A stretch of 64,000 nucleotides of DNA from the NCBI RefSeq assembly GCF_029392015.1, contig NZ_CP113925.1, forward strand, positions 1,488,001 to 1,552,000, read 5' to 3'. Position numbers and translations under genes: made by a program. Below are positions 49,072 to 59,963 of this stretch, piece by piece (position 1 is the stretch's first letter; every line of letters begins with the position of its first letter). This stretch comes from Bifidobacterium sp. ESL0728 (GTDB lineage: Bacteria > Actinomycetota > Actinomycetes > Actinomycetales > Bifidobacteriaceae). Under the pieces are notes generated by a model. That model made no database searches and was not told where the DNA came from. It saw only the letters and a program-made list of their open reading frames with translations.

Positions 49072-50283
49072 TCAAGTGTCTTTTCGCCGTGATGATGTAT
49101 CTGCTATTGCTTCACGTTCCATGGCGACGAATTGTCGGACACATTGCGGCAAGGCATATTTCTCACGAGCTTCCTGCGCATATTTCGGCCCCCACTCCTC
49201 ACGCTCTTGCGGATGCTCGACCCACCAGTCAATGCGACGAGCCAAAGCTTTGGCATTGCGTGCAGGGAACACGGAAGAATCGGTCAGCGCGAACTGGCTG
49301 GCGGCCGAAAGCGGCGAATCGGCGATGACCGGCACCAGGCCGGAAGCGATGCCTTCAAGCACACTCAGCGATTCGATGTCGACGATGGAAGGGTGCACGA
49401 GCAAATCGGCTTCGCGCAATAAGTTCGGCATGTCTTCGTTGGCATGAAACCCAATATGCGCTGGCCTCGGCAGCAAGCGCCTGGCCAGCCGACGAAGATG
49501 GCGCTGCAACGGGCCGGTTCCGCAAACGGTCAGATCGATTTGCGAGGCGTACTTGCTCATGGCAACGGCGCGAATCAGCGTTTCGTGGTCTTTCTCGTGG
49601 GTAAGCCTGCCGGAAGCGATGATCCGAAAGACGTTTTCGTCACCTTCATCAGGCTTATTGTTGACACGGTCATTGCCAGATTGGGTTTCTGGAGGATGAA
49701 AGCGACTTGAATATCCGTTGGAAATGACATGTAGCCTCGCCCGATAACCGTGTGCACGCAGCTGACGGGCGATCATTTCGCTCGGAGTATGGATATGGCC
49801 GATATGACGGTATAGCCAGAAATCAAAAAGATAATAAATCAGCGACGGAATACCCGGGATATAGCGTAACGGGCCTGCCGAATACGTGACGTTTTCGGGC
49901 TGGAGATGGAAACCTGCGGTCACGGGAATGTCCATCGAACGAGCGACGGTCAGCGCGTGCCTGCCGAACTTGAACGGCATATAAATATGCACTACATCCA
50001 CGTCTATAAATGCTTTGCGAAAAACGGCATCATCGGGTTGTGCAAACTGCATTTGCTGCTTGGCCGCCAGCCACGAGATGAATGGTAAATGATGAACTTC
50101 AACGGGATAATCAGGCGCACCTACCCCGATCAGTCGAACGCGGTGACCTTGACGTTCAAGTTCCTGAGCGTACTGCAAGGCTGAATTCGAAGTGCCGTTG
50201 CCACGGTTACCCACCGAATCGACGACCAACGCGATGGTCAGCGGCTTGTCGGCGTCATCTGCGGCGTTTCGGGAATCTGACAT
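49072..50283 (-). CDS. Family-4 glycosyltransferase
   Basis: 403 residues with two Rossmann halves (GT-B fold). N-terminal IALVVDSVGNRGNGTSN is the acceptor side. The C-terminal half has RIIASGRLTHEKDHETLIRA and the donor-binding EX7E-type motif within PSIVDIESLSVLEGIASGL. No membrane helix is obvious. AGGA lies 7 bases before the ATG. Probably builds a cell-envelope glycolipid or polysaccharide; acceptor and donor unknown. It is a solitary gene rather than part of a polysaccharide cluster. Confidence 0.88.
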   Translation of the reverse strand: MSDSRNAADDADKPLTIALVVDSVGNRGNGTSNSALQYAQELERQGHRVRLIGVGAPDYPVEVHHLPFISWLAAKQQMQFAQPDDAVFRKAFIDVDVVHIYMPFKFGRHALTVARSMDIPVTAGFHLQPENVTYSAGPLRYIPGIPSLIYYLFDFWLYRHIGHIHTPSEMIARQLRAHGYRARLHVISNGYSSRFHPPETQSGNDRVNNKPDEGDENVFRIIASGRLTHEKDHETLIRAVAMSKYASQIDLTVCGTGPLQRHLRRLARRLLPRPAHIGFHANEDMPNLLREADLLVHPSIVDIESLSVLEGIASGLVPVIADSPLSAASQFALTDSSVFPARNAKALARRIDWWVEHPQEREEWGPKYAQEAREKYALPQCVRQFVAMEREAIADTSSRRKDT

Positions 50284-50515
50284 AATTCAATCCTAGCGCC
50301 GTTGTTACAGTTCGCGGCTATCGAAATACAACAAACGAACTTTGTTTGGGTTATACGATATTTCTTTTTTAATTCACAGATTGTCTTTTCCAGCATATTT
50401 AAGAATTGGCAAAGCTCTCAACAAAACTACCGACGAAATACCAGAAATCGCATAATTCATCAATAATCATCAGGCAGTAACCTTGCTCGGGGTCATCCCG
50501 TGCGACAATGAAACC

Positions 50516-51787
50516 ATGACCGCTGAAACCGCATCGTCTTGCGCCAATTACTCGCTCGGCAACCCGGCCGAATCACACCAGACTCGCGTGCTGCTGCTAG
50601 GCTCCGGCGAGTTGGGGCGCGAAATCGCCATAGAGCTGACGAGGCTGGGAGCGTTCGTCATCGCGGCCGACAGCTACGAACACGCGCCGGCCATGCAGAT
50701 TGCGCAGAAAAGCCATGTCTTGGATATGACCGACGCAACTGCGCTGGAAGAATTGATTGCCACGACCAAACCTTTCATCATCATCCCGGAAATCGAAGCG
50801 ATTGCGACTTCCGAACTGGCCAAAGCGGCTTCAAACGGTATTCAGGTTGTGCCAAGTTCGCGCATCGCTGCAATCTGTATGAATCGCGAGGCTTTGCGAA
50901 CGCTGATGCACGAAAAGCTCGGCTTGCCAACCACCCCATACCGTTTCGCCGGTTCGTTTGACGAACTCAAAGCCGGAGCAAACGCCGTCGGATACCCGTG
51001 CGTCGTCAAACCAATCATGAGTTCCTCGGGACACGGGCAATCCGTGCTTCGTAGCGACGCCAATCTCAAACCGGCTTGGCGGGAAGCGCAAATCGGACGA
51101 AGAGACGTCAAAGACGGCGGAATCTCAAGGGTTATCGTCGAAGGATTCGCGCCGCTCGATTACGAGCTGACCATGCTTACCGTCTCTTCCAGCGCCGGTA
51201 TCGTGGTCTGCTCCCCCATCGGCCAGCGGCAGGAAGACGGGGATTACCGCGAGTCGTGGCAGCCGGCACAGGTCAATCCGACCGTTCTCGAAAAAGCGCA
51301 AGATATTGCTTACAAGGCCGTTGGCGGTTTGGTGAATATCGCACACAATAATGGCGAACACGGCTGGGGTGTTTTCGGCGTCGAGCTGTTCGTCCTGGAA
51401 AACGGCGAGGTCCTCTTCAACGAGGTCTCCCCGCGTCCACATGACACGGGCATGGTGACGATGATTTCGCAGCATTTAAGCGAGTTCGCGCTGCATGCTC
51501 GAGCGGTGCTGGGCATTCCCGTCACCGAAGAAAGCGTTGCGCTAACGCTTCAAACCGGCGAGGTCGCAGCCAGCCACGCCGTGGTAGTGACAGGAAACAG
51601 CCAAGTCACCTTCACCAACGTCCCCCAAGCGCTATCGCAACCCGATACCGACCTTCGCATCTTCGGCAAACCGGTTGTGAACGGTCATCGTCGTATGGCG
51701 GTAACGCTTGCCACCGGAAAAGATGAAGCCGAGGCAAGAGCCAAAGCCACAAAAACGGCCGAAGAACTCCATGCAACCATCGGCTAA
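50516..51787 (+). CDS. purT: Formate-dependent GAR transformylase
   Basis: 423 residues of the ATP-grasp superfamily. RVLLLGSGELGREIAIELTR is the N-terminal Rossmann motif; the ATP-grasp core includes CVVKPIMSSSGHGQSVLR and VFGVELFVLENGEVLFNEVS with PRPHDTG. It makes FGAR from GAR, formate and ATP, as an alternative to folate-dependent PurN. The ATG at 50516 matches the family N-terminus, but no good ribosome site is present; a GACAAT box 8 bases upstream would fit a leaderless transcript. It stands before purC with a 395-base gap. Confidence 0.95.
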   Translation: MTAETASSCANYSLGNPAESHQTRVLLLGSGELGREIAIELTRLGAFVIAADSYEHAPAMQIAQKSHVLDMTDATALEELIATTKPFIIIPEIEAIATSELAKAASNGIQVVPSSRIAAICMNREALRTLMHEKLGLPTTPYRFAGSFDELKAGANAVGYPCVVKPIMSSSGHGQSVLRSDANLKPAWREAQIGRRDVKDGGISRVIVEGFAPLDYELTMLTVSSSAGIVVCSPIGQRQEDGDYRESWQPAQVNPTVLEKAQDIAYKAVGGLVNIAHNNGEHGWGVFGVELFVLENGEVLFNEVSPRPHDTGMVTMISQHLSEFALHARAVLGIPVTEESVALTLQTGEVAASHAVVVTGNSQVTFTNVPQALSQPDTDLRIFGKPVVNGHRRMAVTLATGKDEAEARAKATKTAEELHATIG

Positions 51788-52182
51788 GCCTTTTGAATCA
51801 CAATTCTTGCTTTTGGACAAGCGCTAAAGAAAAAGATACCGAGTAGGTACCGTGCGACAATCGTAATGCATATGTACTTCAACCACCCTACACATGACTT
51901 GTAAATGAATCCGAAGAATGATCATTCATTCCCATCGACCGACTCAGACGATTCCTCGAAGAAAGTCTTTTGGTCGCCATTCAGAGATGTAACAGAAAAT
52001 TTACAATGCCAGGATTCGTCGGGAAATAGCGTTAATGATAAAACGCTTTCGCTGAAAATAAAATATCAACTGTCGAATTTTTGTGCGCTCTGAGCGGCGA
52101 ACTTGTTGGCTTCGGTTGGTATATTTTTGACGTAAGTTCACCTCATTCAATCAATCTCGTTACTCTACGGGAAGGGCGAATC
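51788..52182. other. Gene-free upstream region of purC with inverted repeats
   Basis: 395 bases, AT-rich. It contains the perfect palindrome GAATGATCATTC (51916-51927) and an inverted repeat AGCGTT-N8-AACGCT (52028-52047), 136 bases before purC. These are candidates for regulator binding to the pur operon; no known purine riboswitch architecture was seen. Confidence 0.5.
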
Positions 52183-52932
52183 ATGGAGAAACTGGATATG
52201 CTCTACAAGGGCAAGGCCAAGAAACTCTATTCAACGGATGACCCGAATGTACTCTGGGTCGAATATATGAATCAGGCTACCGCCGGGGACGGCGCGAAAA
52301 AGGCCCAGATTCAAGGAAAAGGAAGCCTCAACAACCGCATCACCACGGTTCTTTTCCGGCTTTTGGAGGCTGAGGGCGTCAAGACGGATTTCATCCGCCG
52401 CGTCTCCGACACCGAGCAGCTCAACGAGAAAATCTCCATGTTCCCGCTTGAAATCATCATGCGCAACACGGCTGCAGGCTCCTTCGCCAAGCGTTACGGC
52501 ATCAAGGAAGGCACTCAACTCAAGCGTCCGATCCTCGAATTCTGCTACAAATCCGACGATCTGCACGATCCGTTCATCAACGTTGACGGCATCGTGGCTC
52601 TTGGGCTGGCAACCGACGAAGAGATGGCTGAAGTCTCGCGACAGACGCGCGATATCAGCGAAAAGCTCACCAAGATCTTCCACGACATCGACGTGAAACT
52701 GGTCGATTTCAAAATCGAGGAAGGTAAGAACAAGGACGGTGAAATCGTCTTGGCCGACGAGATCACACCCGACACCTGCAGGCTCTGGGATTTGAAGGAC
52801 GGTTCCGGCAAAGTCGAACATCTCGACAAAGACCTCTTCCGCAGAGATTTGGGCGACATCATTCCCGCCTACGAGGAAATCTACAAACGACTGCTTGCCT
52901 TGGCCGACCGCCGAGGCGTCAAGGTCGAATAA
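52183..52932 (+). CDS. purC: SAICAR synthetase
   Basis: 249 residues: [15 protein letters not shown] at the N-terminus, [17 protein letters not shown] and [12 protein letters not shown] further on. Joins CAIR and aspartate. The start at 52183 has GGGAAGGG 6-8 bases upstream. First gene of the purC-L-F-M-D set; a terminator-like hairpin separates it from purL. Confidence 0.97.
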   Translation: MEKLDMLYKGKAKKLYSTDDPNVLWVEYMNQATAGDGAKKAQIQGKGSLNNRITTVLFRLLEAEGVKTDFIRRVSDTEQLNEKISMFPLEIIMRNTAAGSFAKRYGIKEGTQLKRPILEFCYKSDDLHDPFINVDGIVALGLATDEEMAEVSRQTRDISEKLTKIFHDIDVKLVDFKIEEGKNKDGEIVLADEITPDTCRLWDLKDGSGKVEHLDKDLFRRDLGDIIPAYEEIYKRLLALADRRGVKVE

Positions 52933-52937
52933 CCGTA

Positions 52938-52978
52938 ATCGCTCGCATACCATGAACGTTGGCATGCGAGCGATTTTT
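52938..52978 (+). terminator. Terminator or attenuator between purC and purL
   Basis: Arms ATCGCTCGCAT / ATGCGAGCGAT (11 bp) then TTTTT, 5 bases after the purC stop. Textbook shape, yet inside the pur gene set. Confidence 0.88.
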
Positions 52979-53071
52979 GGTTGTTTTGCATTTCTTTGCA
53001 ACCGACACGATTCTCTATTTACCGACTTATTTATTTTCAACTTCTTGATCCAACAGTGCTAAGGAACATCA

Positions 53072-56000
53072 GTGCTTTCAACAGTTTTTCGCGTGTATGT
53101 AGAAAAGAAGCCCGGCTTTGACGTCGAGGCCGCCAATCTCGTGGGCGAGTTGCGGGACGTGCTCGGACTCAAGGGGCTCGAACGTGTTCGCATCATCAAC
53201 CGCTACGACGCCCAGGGCTTGGATTCCGAGCTTTTTGAAGCCGCCATACCTACGGTTTTCAGTGAACCCCCGGTTGATACGGCAACGCGGAAACTGCCTG
53301 ATTTAGGCGGAGCTCAGGTTTTCGCGGTGGAATATTTGCCCGGTCAGTTTGATCAGCGAGCGGAATCGGCCAGCCAGTGCATTCAGTTGCTGAGCCAAGG
53401 GACACGGCCCGACGTGCGCACAGCGAAAATCTACGCGCTCTATGGCGACCTTTCGTCTACCGATGTCGCCGACATCAAACGTTATGTCATCAATCCGGTC
53501 GATGCGCATGAAACCGGACTTGAGACGCGTGAGACTTTGGAAACCGAGGTCAAGGTTCCGGCGGACGTCGAAGTGATTGAAGGTTTCAATGAGCTTGACG
53601 ACGCCGGATTGCAGCGCTTCATTGCTGACCGCGGGCTGGCTATGGATTTGGGCGATGCCAAGTGCTGCCAAACCTATTTCCGCGGTGAACACCGTGAACC
53701 GACCATCACCGAAATCAAGGTCATCGATACCTATTGGTCAGATCACTGCCGTCACACCACCTTCGGCACCGAGCTGACACAGGTCGATATCGACGACAGT
53801 GTAGTCAAGGCCGCGTTCGAACGCTATCTCAAGGTCCGGCAGGATTTGGGACGCACCAACAAACCGGTGACCTTGATGGATATGGGCACCATCGGCGCCA
53901 AGGAGCTCGAGGCCGAAGGCGAGCTGACCGGACTCGACAAGTCCGAGGAAATCAACGCCTGCACGGTCAAGATCAAGGTCGACGTCGACGGCAAAGCCGA
54001 AGACTGGCTCTTCCTTTTCAAAAACGAGACGCACAACCATCCCACGGAAATCGAGCCGTTCGGCGGGGCGGCCACCTGCATCGGTGGCTGCATCCGCGAC
54101 CCGCTGAGCGGGCGTGCCTACGTCTATCAGGCCATGCGCGTCACGGGAGCCGGAGACCCACGCGTCCCTGTTACGGAAACGTTGGAAGGCAAACTGCCGC
54201 AACGCAAACTCGTTACCACCGCAGCACAGGGCTATTCCTCATACGGTAACCAAATCGGGTTGGCCACTGGACAAGTCGATGAAATCTATCATCCCGGATA
54301 TGTCGCCAAGCGCATGGAAGTCGGGGCCGTCGTCGGCGCGGCACCTGCCGCCAACGTACGCCGCGAGACTCCGACGCCAGGCGACAAAATTATCCTGCTT
54401 GGAGGACGCACAGGACGTGACGGCATCGGCGGAGCGACCGGCGCTTCCAAGGCACAGGATACCGAAAGTCTTGTGGAATCGGGAGCCGAGGTGCAGAAAG
54501 GCAACGCGACCGTCGAGCGCAAGCTGCAACGGCTCTTCCGCCGCCATGATGCCAGTGTGCTTATCAAACGCTGCAATGATTTCGGTGCGGGCGGAGTCTC
54601 CGTTGCCACCGGCGAGATTGCCGATGGTCTCAAAATAGACCTTGACAAAGTCCCCAAGAAATACGAGGGCCTGGACGGCACGGAACTGGCGATTTCCGAA
54701 TCGCAGGAACGCATGGCTGTCGACGTGGCGGCCGAAGACGTGGACGAGTTTCTGCGCTACGCACGCGAGGAAAACCTTGAAGCCACGGTCATCGCCACCG
54801 TCACCGCCGAACCACGCATGGTCATGGATTGGCGGGGCAAGCGCATCGTTGACCTGTCACGCGAGTTTCTCGCCTCTAATGGTGCCGCAAAACATCAGAA
54901 TGTCCATGTGCTGCCTGCTGAAGATTATACGGTTCCACAATCCTGGGAAACCGGCGATCTTCACGAGCGCCTGACATCACTCGTTAGCGATATCAACATC
55001 ACCAGCAATAAAGGTCTTACCGAACGTTTCGATTCCACCATAGGAGCAGGCACCGTGCTCATGCCTTTCGGCGGACGCAAACAGCTCACGCCAAGCCAAG
55101 CTATGGTCGCCAAGCTGCCGGTGCCCGGCGAACTGACCCATACGGCGAGCGCCATGGCTTGGGGTTTCAACCCGTATATCACCGAACGCAACCAGTTCGC
55201 TGGAGCCTACCTGGCCGTGGTCGAATCCGTGTCCAAGCTCGTCGCGACCGGTTTCACCAGAGAAAACGCCTACTTGAGCTTCCAAGAGTATTTCGGCAAG
55301 CTGCATCAAGACCCCGAACGTTGGGGCAAGCCCGCTGCGGCATTGCTCGGCGCACTTAGCGCACAACTTGATTTGAAAGTCGGAGCCATCGGCGGCAAGG
55401 ACTCGATGAGCGGTAGCTTCGAGCAGGACGGCAAGGAATTGGACGTTCCAACGACGCTGATTTCCTTCGCCGTTTCGACCGGAGATATGGCACGTACGGT
55501 ATCGCCGGAATTCAAGGGTTCCGGGCATCGCATCGTGCGTATAGCGCCGAAACGGTACGGATATGGCACAACTTCCGAATGTCAGAGCGGACAGGTCTTC
55601 GAGAGTTGGAATGAGCGAGATTCCGCGAGCCGGAACGAAAACGACTCCGCAAGCAGGAACAGGAACGCTTCCATCCCGGGCAACGATATGGATTCCGCAA
55701 ATGCTTACCGGCTTATCCCGAATCCCGACAATTTGCTTGAAACGATAGCGATTATTGAACAACTGACCACCACCAAACAAGCTCTCGCGATTTCCACGCC
55801 GGGATATGGTGCCACTGCCGAAGTCTTGTTCAAGATGACGCTGGGCAATCAAATCGGTGTCAGGCTGAACAACGACATCAACCTTGATGCCTTGTTCGAA
55901 CCTGCGTACGGTTCCTTTATCGTGGAACTGGCCGAAGGCGCCGAAGCGCCGGAAAGTGATGGGCAAGTCGATGTCGAAGTCATCGGTACGACCACCACTA

Positions 56001-57121
56001 CCTACGAATTCGCCGCGGCAGGCGAAACCGTCGACCTTGGCGAGATGCAGGATGTCTGGGAATCAGCGATGGAGGAGATCTTCCCCTATCGCAGCCATGA
56101 CGGCAATGGCGAAGACATCACAACAGGAAGCCTCCAAATGCCTTCAGGCGGCTCTTCCTCAAGGCCTCCCTCCAAAAATGGAATGCACACGGAGACCATC
56201 AGCTACCGCAAGGGCCAGCAGGCTTTCTACGTCGGCAGTCTGCTCAAAGCCAAGCCACGCGTGCTCATTCCGGTATTCCCTGGCAACAACTGCGAGTACG
56301 ACGCCGCAGCTGCGTTCGCGGCGGCAGGAGCCGACCCGCACACCTTGATCGTCAATAACCTCTCCCCCGAAGCGGTGGCGGAATCGTCCCGTCAGCTGGC
56401 GGAAGGAATCAAGGCCAGCCAAATCGTCATGATTCCCGGCGGCTTCTCCGGCGGCGATGAACCGGACGGGTCGGCAAAATTTATCACCGCGTTCTTCCGC
56501 GCCCCCGCCGTGGCCGACGCCGTACGCGACCTGCTGGGCAACCGCGACGGTTTGATACTCGGTATCTGTAACGGGTTCCAGGCGCTGATCAAGCTCGGTC
56601 TTGTACCGTACGGTGACATCGTCGAACCTAGTCAGCACCAACCAACGCTAACCTTCAACACCATTGGCCGGCATCAAAGCCGCCTGGCGCGCACGCGGGT
56701 TTCCAGTAATCTTTCACCGTGGATGGCCGGTAGTGAAGTCGGCGATATCTACACCATCCCAATTTCGCACGGCGAAGGCCGCTTCGTGGCCGCGTCGGAA
56801 CAAATCAGGCAACTCGCCGACGACGGACAGATCGCCGCACAATACGTGGACGAAAACGGCAACGCGAGCATGGATCTGGCCGACAACCCCAACGGCTCCA
56901 TGGCCGCCGTCGAAGCGCTGACCAGCCCTGACGGCCGCGTGCTCGGCAAGATGGGTCATTCCGAACGCCGTGGTGACGGGCTTTACCTGAACGTTCCGGG
57001 CCGCGAGTTCCAGCCTATTTTCGAGGCAGGCGTGCGCTATTTCACCGGAGCTACGGCAAAAGCCGACGAACCGATGAACGCAAACAATCTGAACGACGAG
57101 ACAGGCGAAAGGAAGGCCTGA
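53072..57121 (+). CDS. purL: FGAM synthase, single-chain large form
   Basis: 1349 residues. PurS-like N-terminus, linker and two synthetase halves ([41 protein letters not shown]), then a C-terminal glutaminase with [17 protein letters not shown], Cys in [13 protein letters not shown] and His in [12 protein letters not shown] start with AAGGA 6 bases upstream. About 100 residues longer than relatives, mostly from two linker inserts: residues ~843-876 (short repeats of a D-S-A-S-R-N pattern) and ~1008-1045 (Gly/Ser/Pro-rich, just before the glutaminase). Followed by purF after one base. Confidence 0.96.
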   Translation: MLSTVFRVYVEKKPGFDVEAANLVGELRDVLGLKGLERVRIINRYDAQGLDSELFEAAIPTVFSEPPVDTATRKLPDLGGAQVFAVEYLPGQFDQRAESASQCIQLLSQGTRPDVRTAKIYALYGDLSSTDVADIKRYVINPVDAHETGLETRETLETEVKVPADVEVIEGFNELDDAGLQRFIADRGLAMDLGDAKCCQTYFRGEHREPTITEIKVIDTYWSDHCRHTTFGTELTQVDIDDSVVKAAFERYLKVRQDLGRTNKPVTLMDMGTIGAKELEAEGELTGLDKSEEINACTVKIKVDVDGKAEDWLFLFKNETHNHPTEIEPFGGAATCIGGCIRDPLSGRAYVYQAMRVTGAGDPRVPVTETLEGKLPQRKLVTTAAQGYSSYGNQIGLATGQVDEIYHPGYVAKRMEVGAVVGAAPAANVRRETPTPGDKIILLGGRTGRDGIGGATGASKAQDTESLVESGAEVQKGNATVERKLQRLFRRHDASVLIKRCNDFGAGGVSVATGEIADGLKIDLDKVPKKYEGLDGTELAISESQERMAVDVAAEDVDEFLRYAREENLEATVIATVTAEPRMVMDWRGKRIVDLSREFLASNGAAKHQNVHVLPAEDYTVPQSWETGDLHERLTSLVSDINITSNKGLTERFDSTIGAGTVLMPFGGRKQLTPSQAMVAKLPVPGELTHTASAMAWGFNPYITERNQFAGAYLAVVESVSKLVATGFTRENAYLSFQEYFGKLHQDPERWGKPAAALLGALSAQLDLKVGAIGGKDSMSGSFEQDGKELDVPTTLISFAVSTGDMARTVSPEFKGSGHRIVRIAPKRYGYGTTSECQSGQVFESWNERDSASRNENDSASRNRNASIPGNDMDSANAYRLIPNPDNLLETIAIIEQLTTTKQALAISTPGYGATAEVLFKMTLGNQIGVRLNNDINLDALFEPAYGSFIVELAEGAEAPESDGQVDVEVIGTTTTTYEFAAAGETVDLGEMQDVWESAMEEIFPYRSHDGNGEDITTGSLQMPSGGSSSRPPSKNGMHTETISYRKGQQAFYVGSLLKAKPRVLIPVFPGNNCEYDAAAAFAAAGADPHTLIVNNLSPEAVAESSRQLAEGIKASQIVMIPGGFSGGDEPDGSAKFITAFFRAPAVADAVRDLLGNRDGLILGICNGFQALIKLGLVPYGDIVEPSQHQPTLTFNTIGRHQSRLARTRVSSNLSPWMAGSEVGDIYTIPISHGEGRFVAASEQIRQLADDGQIAAQYVDENGNASMDLADNPNGSMAAVEALTSPDGRVLGKMGHSERRGDGLYLNVPGREFQPIFEAGVRYFTGATAKADEPMNANNLNDETGERKA

Positions 57122-57122
57122 T

Positions 57123-58685
57123 ATGTCATTTGAATTGGAAAACATCCACGAAGAATGCGGCCTGTTCGGCGTCTGGGGCCATCCCGATGCCGCGCGACTG
57201 ACCTACTTCGGCCTGCACGCGCTGCAGCACCGCGGGCAGGAGGGGGCCGGCATGGTCTCCAACGACCACGGCAGACTTATCGGCCATCGCGGGCTCGGTT
57301 TGCTGACCGAGGTATTCCACGACGAGCACGAAATCGAACGGCTTACCGGTGACCGTGCGATTGGTCACGTCCGATACGCCACCAGTGGTTCCGGCGGCAT
57401 CGACAACATCCAGCCGTTCATCTTCCGCTTCCACGATGGCGATTTCGCACTCGCCCACAACGGCAACCTCACCAATTGCATCGCTCTGCGCGCCAAATTG
57501 GAGAACGAAGGAGCCATCTTCCACTCGAACTCCGACACCGAAGTGCTGATGCACCTGATTCGCCGCTCGAACAAACCGACGTTCGTCGAAAAACTCAAGG
57601 AAGCCCTGAACATCGTCCACGGTGGTTTCGCCTATCTGCTGATGACCGAAAACGCGATGATCGGCGCACTCGACCCGAACGGCTTCCGTCCGCTTTCACT
57701 AGGACGAATGAGCAACGGGGCTTATGTGCTGGCCAGCGAGACCTGCGCCTTGGACACGGTAGGCGCGGAACTGGTTCGCGACATTCGGCCTGGCGAAATC
57801 GTAGTCGTGAACGATGACGGTTATCAGATTCTGTCCTATACCGACAAAACCCAGCTGGCGATTTGCTCGATGGAATTCATCTATTTCGCCCGTCCGGATT
57901 CCAATATCTACGGCGTCAACGTGCATTCCGCGCGCAAACGCATGGGTGCACGTCTCGCCAAAGAAGCGCCGGTCGACGCGGATATGGTCATCGGAGTGCC
58001 AAATTCCTCGCTTTCCGCAGCTTCCGGTTACGCAGAGGCCAGCGGTCTACCCAACGAAATGGGTCTTATTAAGAATCAATATATCGCCCGCACGTTCATC
58101 CAACCGACGCAGGAATTGCGCGAGCAAGGCGTTAGGATGAAGCTTTCGGCGGTGCGCGGTGTGGTCAAAGGCAAGCGAATCATCGTCATCGACGATTCCA
58201 TCGTGCGCGGCACCACTTCCAAGCGCATCGTCCAGCTTCTGCGCGAAGCGGGCGCGGCGGAAGTGCACATGCGCATCAGCTCGCCGCCGCTGAAATACCC
58301 GTGCTTCTACGGCATCGACATCTCCACCACTCGAGAATTGATCGCCGCGCGCATGAGTGTCGAGGGAATCCGCAAGTACATCGGCGCGGATTCTCTGCAA
58401 TTCTTGAGTTTGGACGGACTCATCGAGTCAATCGGCCTCAACGCCGACGCCCCTTACGGCGGCCTTTGCGTCGCCTATTTCAATGGCGACTACCCCACCG
58501 CTCTGGACGATTACGAAGACGAATTCCTGGCATCGCTGAAGCCAGAGGAACGCGAGCGCCTGCCGCATTTCGCCAAGTACGAAAGCCAATATGTGGACAA
58601 CGAATACAGCAATACTGAATCATTCAAGCGCAACCCTAGCAGTATAAGTAATACAGAACACGCCAGCATCACAAGGAGGGCATAG
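57123..58685 (+). CDS. purF: Amidophosphoribosyltransferase
   Basis: 520 residues; commits PRPP to purine synthesis. The first 11 residues ([11 protein letters not shown]) form a propeptide before the nucleophile Cys in CGLFGVWG, as in B. subtilis. The PRPP loop is [11 protein letters not shown]. Three of the four Fe-S cysteines of the B. subtilis enzyme are seen ([19 protein letters not shown]), but the first Cys of its C-G-Q-C pair is Gly here. The C-terminal 40 residues are a Ser/Asn-rich tail. Confidence 0.96.
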   Translation: MSFELENIHEECGLFGVWGHPDAARLTYFGLHALQHRGQEGAGMVSNDHGRLIGHRGLGLLTEVFHDEHEIERLTGDRAIGHVRYATSGSGGIDNIQPFIFRFHDGDFALAHNGNLTNCIALRAKLENEGAIFHSNSDTEVLMHLIRRSNKPTFVEKLKEALNIVHGGFAYLLMTENAMIGALDPNGFRPLSLGRMSNGAYVLASETCALDTVGAELVRDIRPGEIVVVNDDGYQILSYTDKTQLAICSMEFIYFARPDSNIYGVNVHSARKRMGARLAKEAPVDADMVIGVPNSSLSAASGYAEASGLPNEMGLIKNQYIARTFIQPTQELREQGVRMKLSAVRGVVKGKRIIVIDDSIVRGTTSKRIVQLLREAGAAEVHMRISSPPLKYPCFYGIDISTTRELIAARMSVEGIRKYIGADSLQFLSLDGLIESIGLNADAPYGGLCVAYFNGDYPTALDDYEDEFLASLKPEERERLPHFAKYESQYVDNEYSNTESFKRNPSSISNTEHASITRRA

Positions 58686-58686
58686 C

Positions 58687-59727
58687 ATGCCTCAAGCATA
58701 CGAACAAGCAGGAGTCAGCGTCGAGGCCGGCTACGAGGTCGTCCGCCGTATCAAATCGCACGTCGCGCGGACCAACCGGCCCGGCGTGGTCGGCGGAATC
58801 GGTGGGTTCGGCGGGCTTTTTGACTTGGCAAGCCTCGGATACAAGGAGCCGATGCTGGTTTCCGGCACTGACGGCGTGGGCACGAAGCTCATGGTCGCGA
58901 ACATGGCCAACAAACATGACACCATCGGCATCGACTGCGTGGCCATGTGCGTCAACGACATCGCCGCCCAAGGTGCGCAGCCGCTGTTCTTCCTTGATTA
59001 CATCGCCTGCGGCAAGAACGACCCGGCACTTCTGGAGCAGGTCGTTTCCGGCGTGGCCGACGGTTGCGTTCAGGCCGAGTCGGCGCTCATCGGCGGTGAG
59101 ACGGCGGAGATGCCAGGAATGTACGACGAAGACGAATACGACTTGGCAGGCTTTGCCGTCGGAGTCGCCGAAAAATCCGCCATTGTGGATGGCTCTGGCA
59201 TCCGCGAAGGCGATGCGCTGATCGGCTTGGAATCCTCCGGAGTCCATTCCAACGGATTCTCGCTGGTACGCGAGGCGCTCTTTAACGAAGCCGGTTATAC
59301 CGTCGACACGAAACTGGACGAACTCGGCGACGCAACGTTGGGCGACGTCCTCTTGACCCCGACGAAAATCTACGTCAAGGCGCTCAAACCGTTGTTCGCT
59401 GCGGGACTCGTCAAAGGCGTCGCGCACATCACCGGCGGCGGTTTCATCGAAAATATTCCCCGAATGATTCCTGCGGGTCTTGCCGCCTCGATCAAGGTCG
59501 GCACGTGGAGCGTCCCGCCGATTTTCGACATCATCGAACGCGCCGGAAGCATCGACCACCAGGAGATGTTCAACGTCTTCAACATGGGCATCGGCATGGT
59601 TTTGGCCGTAGATCCGGCGAATGCGAAACAAACACTTGAAACACTTGAGACCGTCGGCGAAACCGGACATATCATCGGCTCAGTTGTTCAAGACAACGGC
59701 AACGGACGGGTCCTGTTCGCCGCCTAG
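58687..59727 (+). CDS. purM: AIR synthetase
   Basis: 346 residues; ATP-dependent ring closure of FGAM to AIR. Signatures [25 protein letters not shown] and [14 protein letters not shown] are intact. Starts one base after the purF stop, so purL, purF and purM are translationally coupled. Confidence 0.97.
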   Translation: MPQAYEQAGVSVEAGYEVVRRIKSHVARTNRPGVVGGIGGFGGLFDLASLGYKEPMLVSGTDGVGTKLMVANMANKHDTIGIDCVAMCVNDIAAQGAQPLFFLDYIACGKNDPALLEQVVSGVADGCVQAESALIGGETAEMPGMYDEDEYDLAGFAVGVAEKSAIVDGSGIREGDALIGLESSGVHSNGFSLVREALFNEAGYTVDTKLDELGDATLGDVLLTPTKIYVKALKPLFAAGLVKGVAHITGGGFIENIPRMIPAGLAASIKVGTWSVPPIFDIIERAGSIDHQEMFNVFNMGIGMVLAVDPANAKQTLETLETVGETGHIIGSVVQDNGNGRVLFAA

Positions 59728-59731
59728 CTAT

Positions 59732-59861
59732 GAAACCGTTCGTTCGGCATCTGTCAGCGAGCGGTTTTCGGCACGGGTCAAAAATGATGCCGGAAACCGT
59801 TTACTCGGACATAAAAACAAACGATTTCCGTCACATTGCGTGATTAACGTCTGGAACCGTT
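59732..59861. repeat. Array of about two and a half 60-61-bp units between purM and purD
   Basis: The motif G(A/G)AACCGTT starts at 59732, 59793 and 59853. Its inverted partner (GCGGTTTTCGGCAC, ACGATTTCCGTCAC) starts at 59761 and 59821. In the second unit GGAAACCGTTT (59792-59802) and AAACGATTTCC are inverted copies with one mismatch. Same design as the arrays at 21427 and 48887, with a different core. Confidence 0.75.
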
Positions 59862-59963
59862 CATCTATACTTGGCACTGGTATCAGAAAATCTTCCAACA
59901 AACCAATCAAGACGAAATAAGCAAAACACTTCCACCGGCGGAAGTTCAAGGAAAGGACACAAA

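Noticed and set aside
48871..49072. Simple rho-independent terminators only
   Set aside because: The stems could terminate, but six regularly spaced alternating copies go beyond a normal terminator pair, so it is listed as an array.
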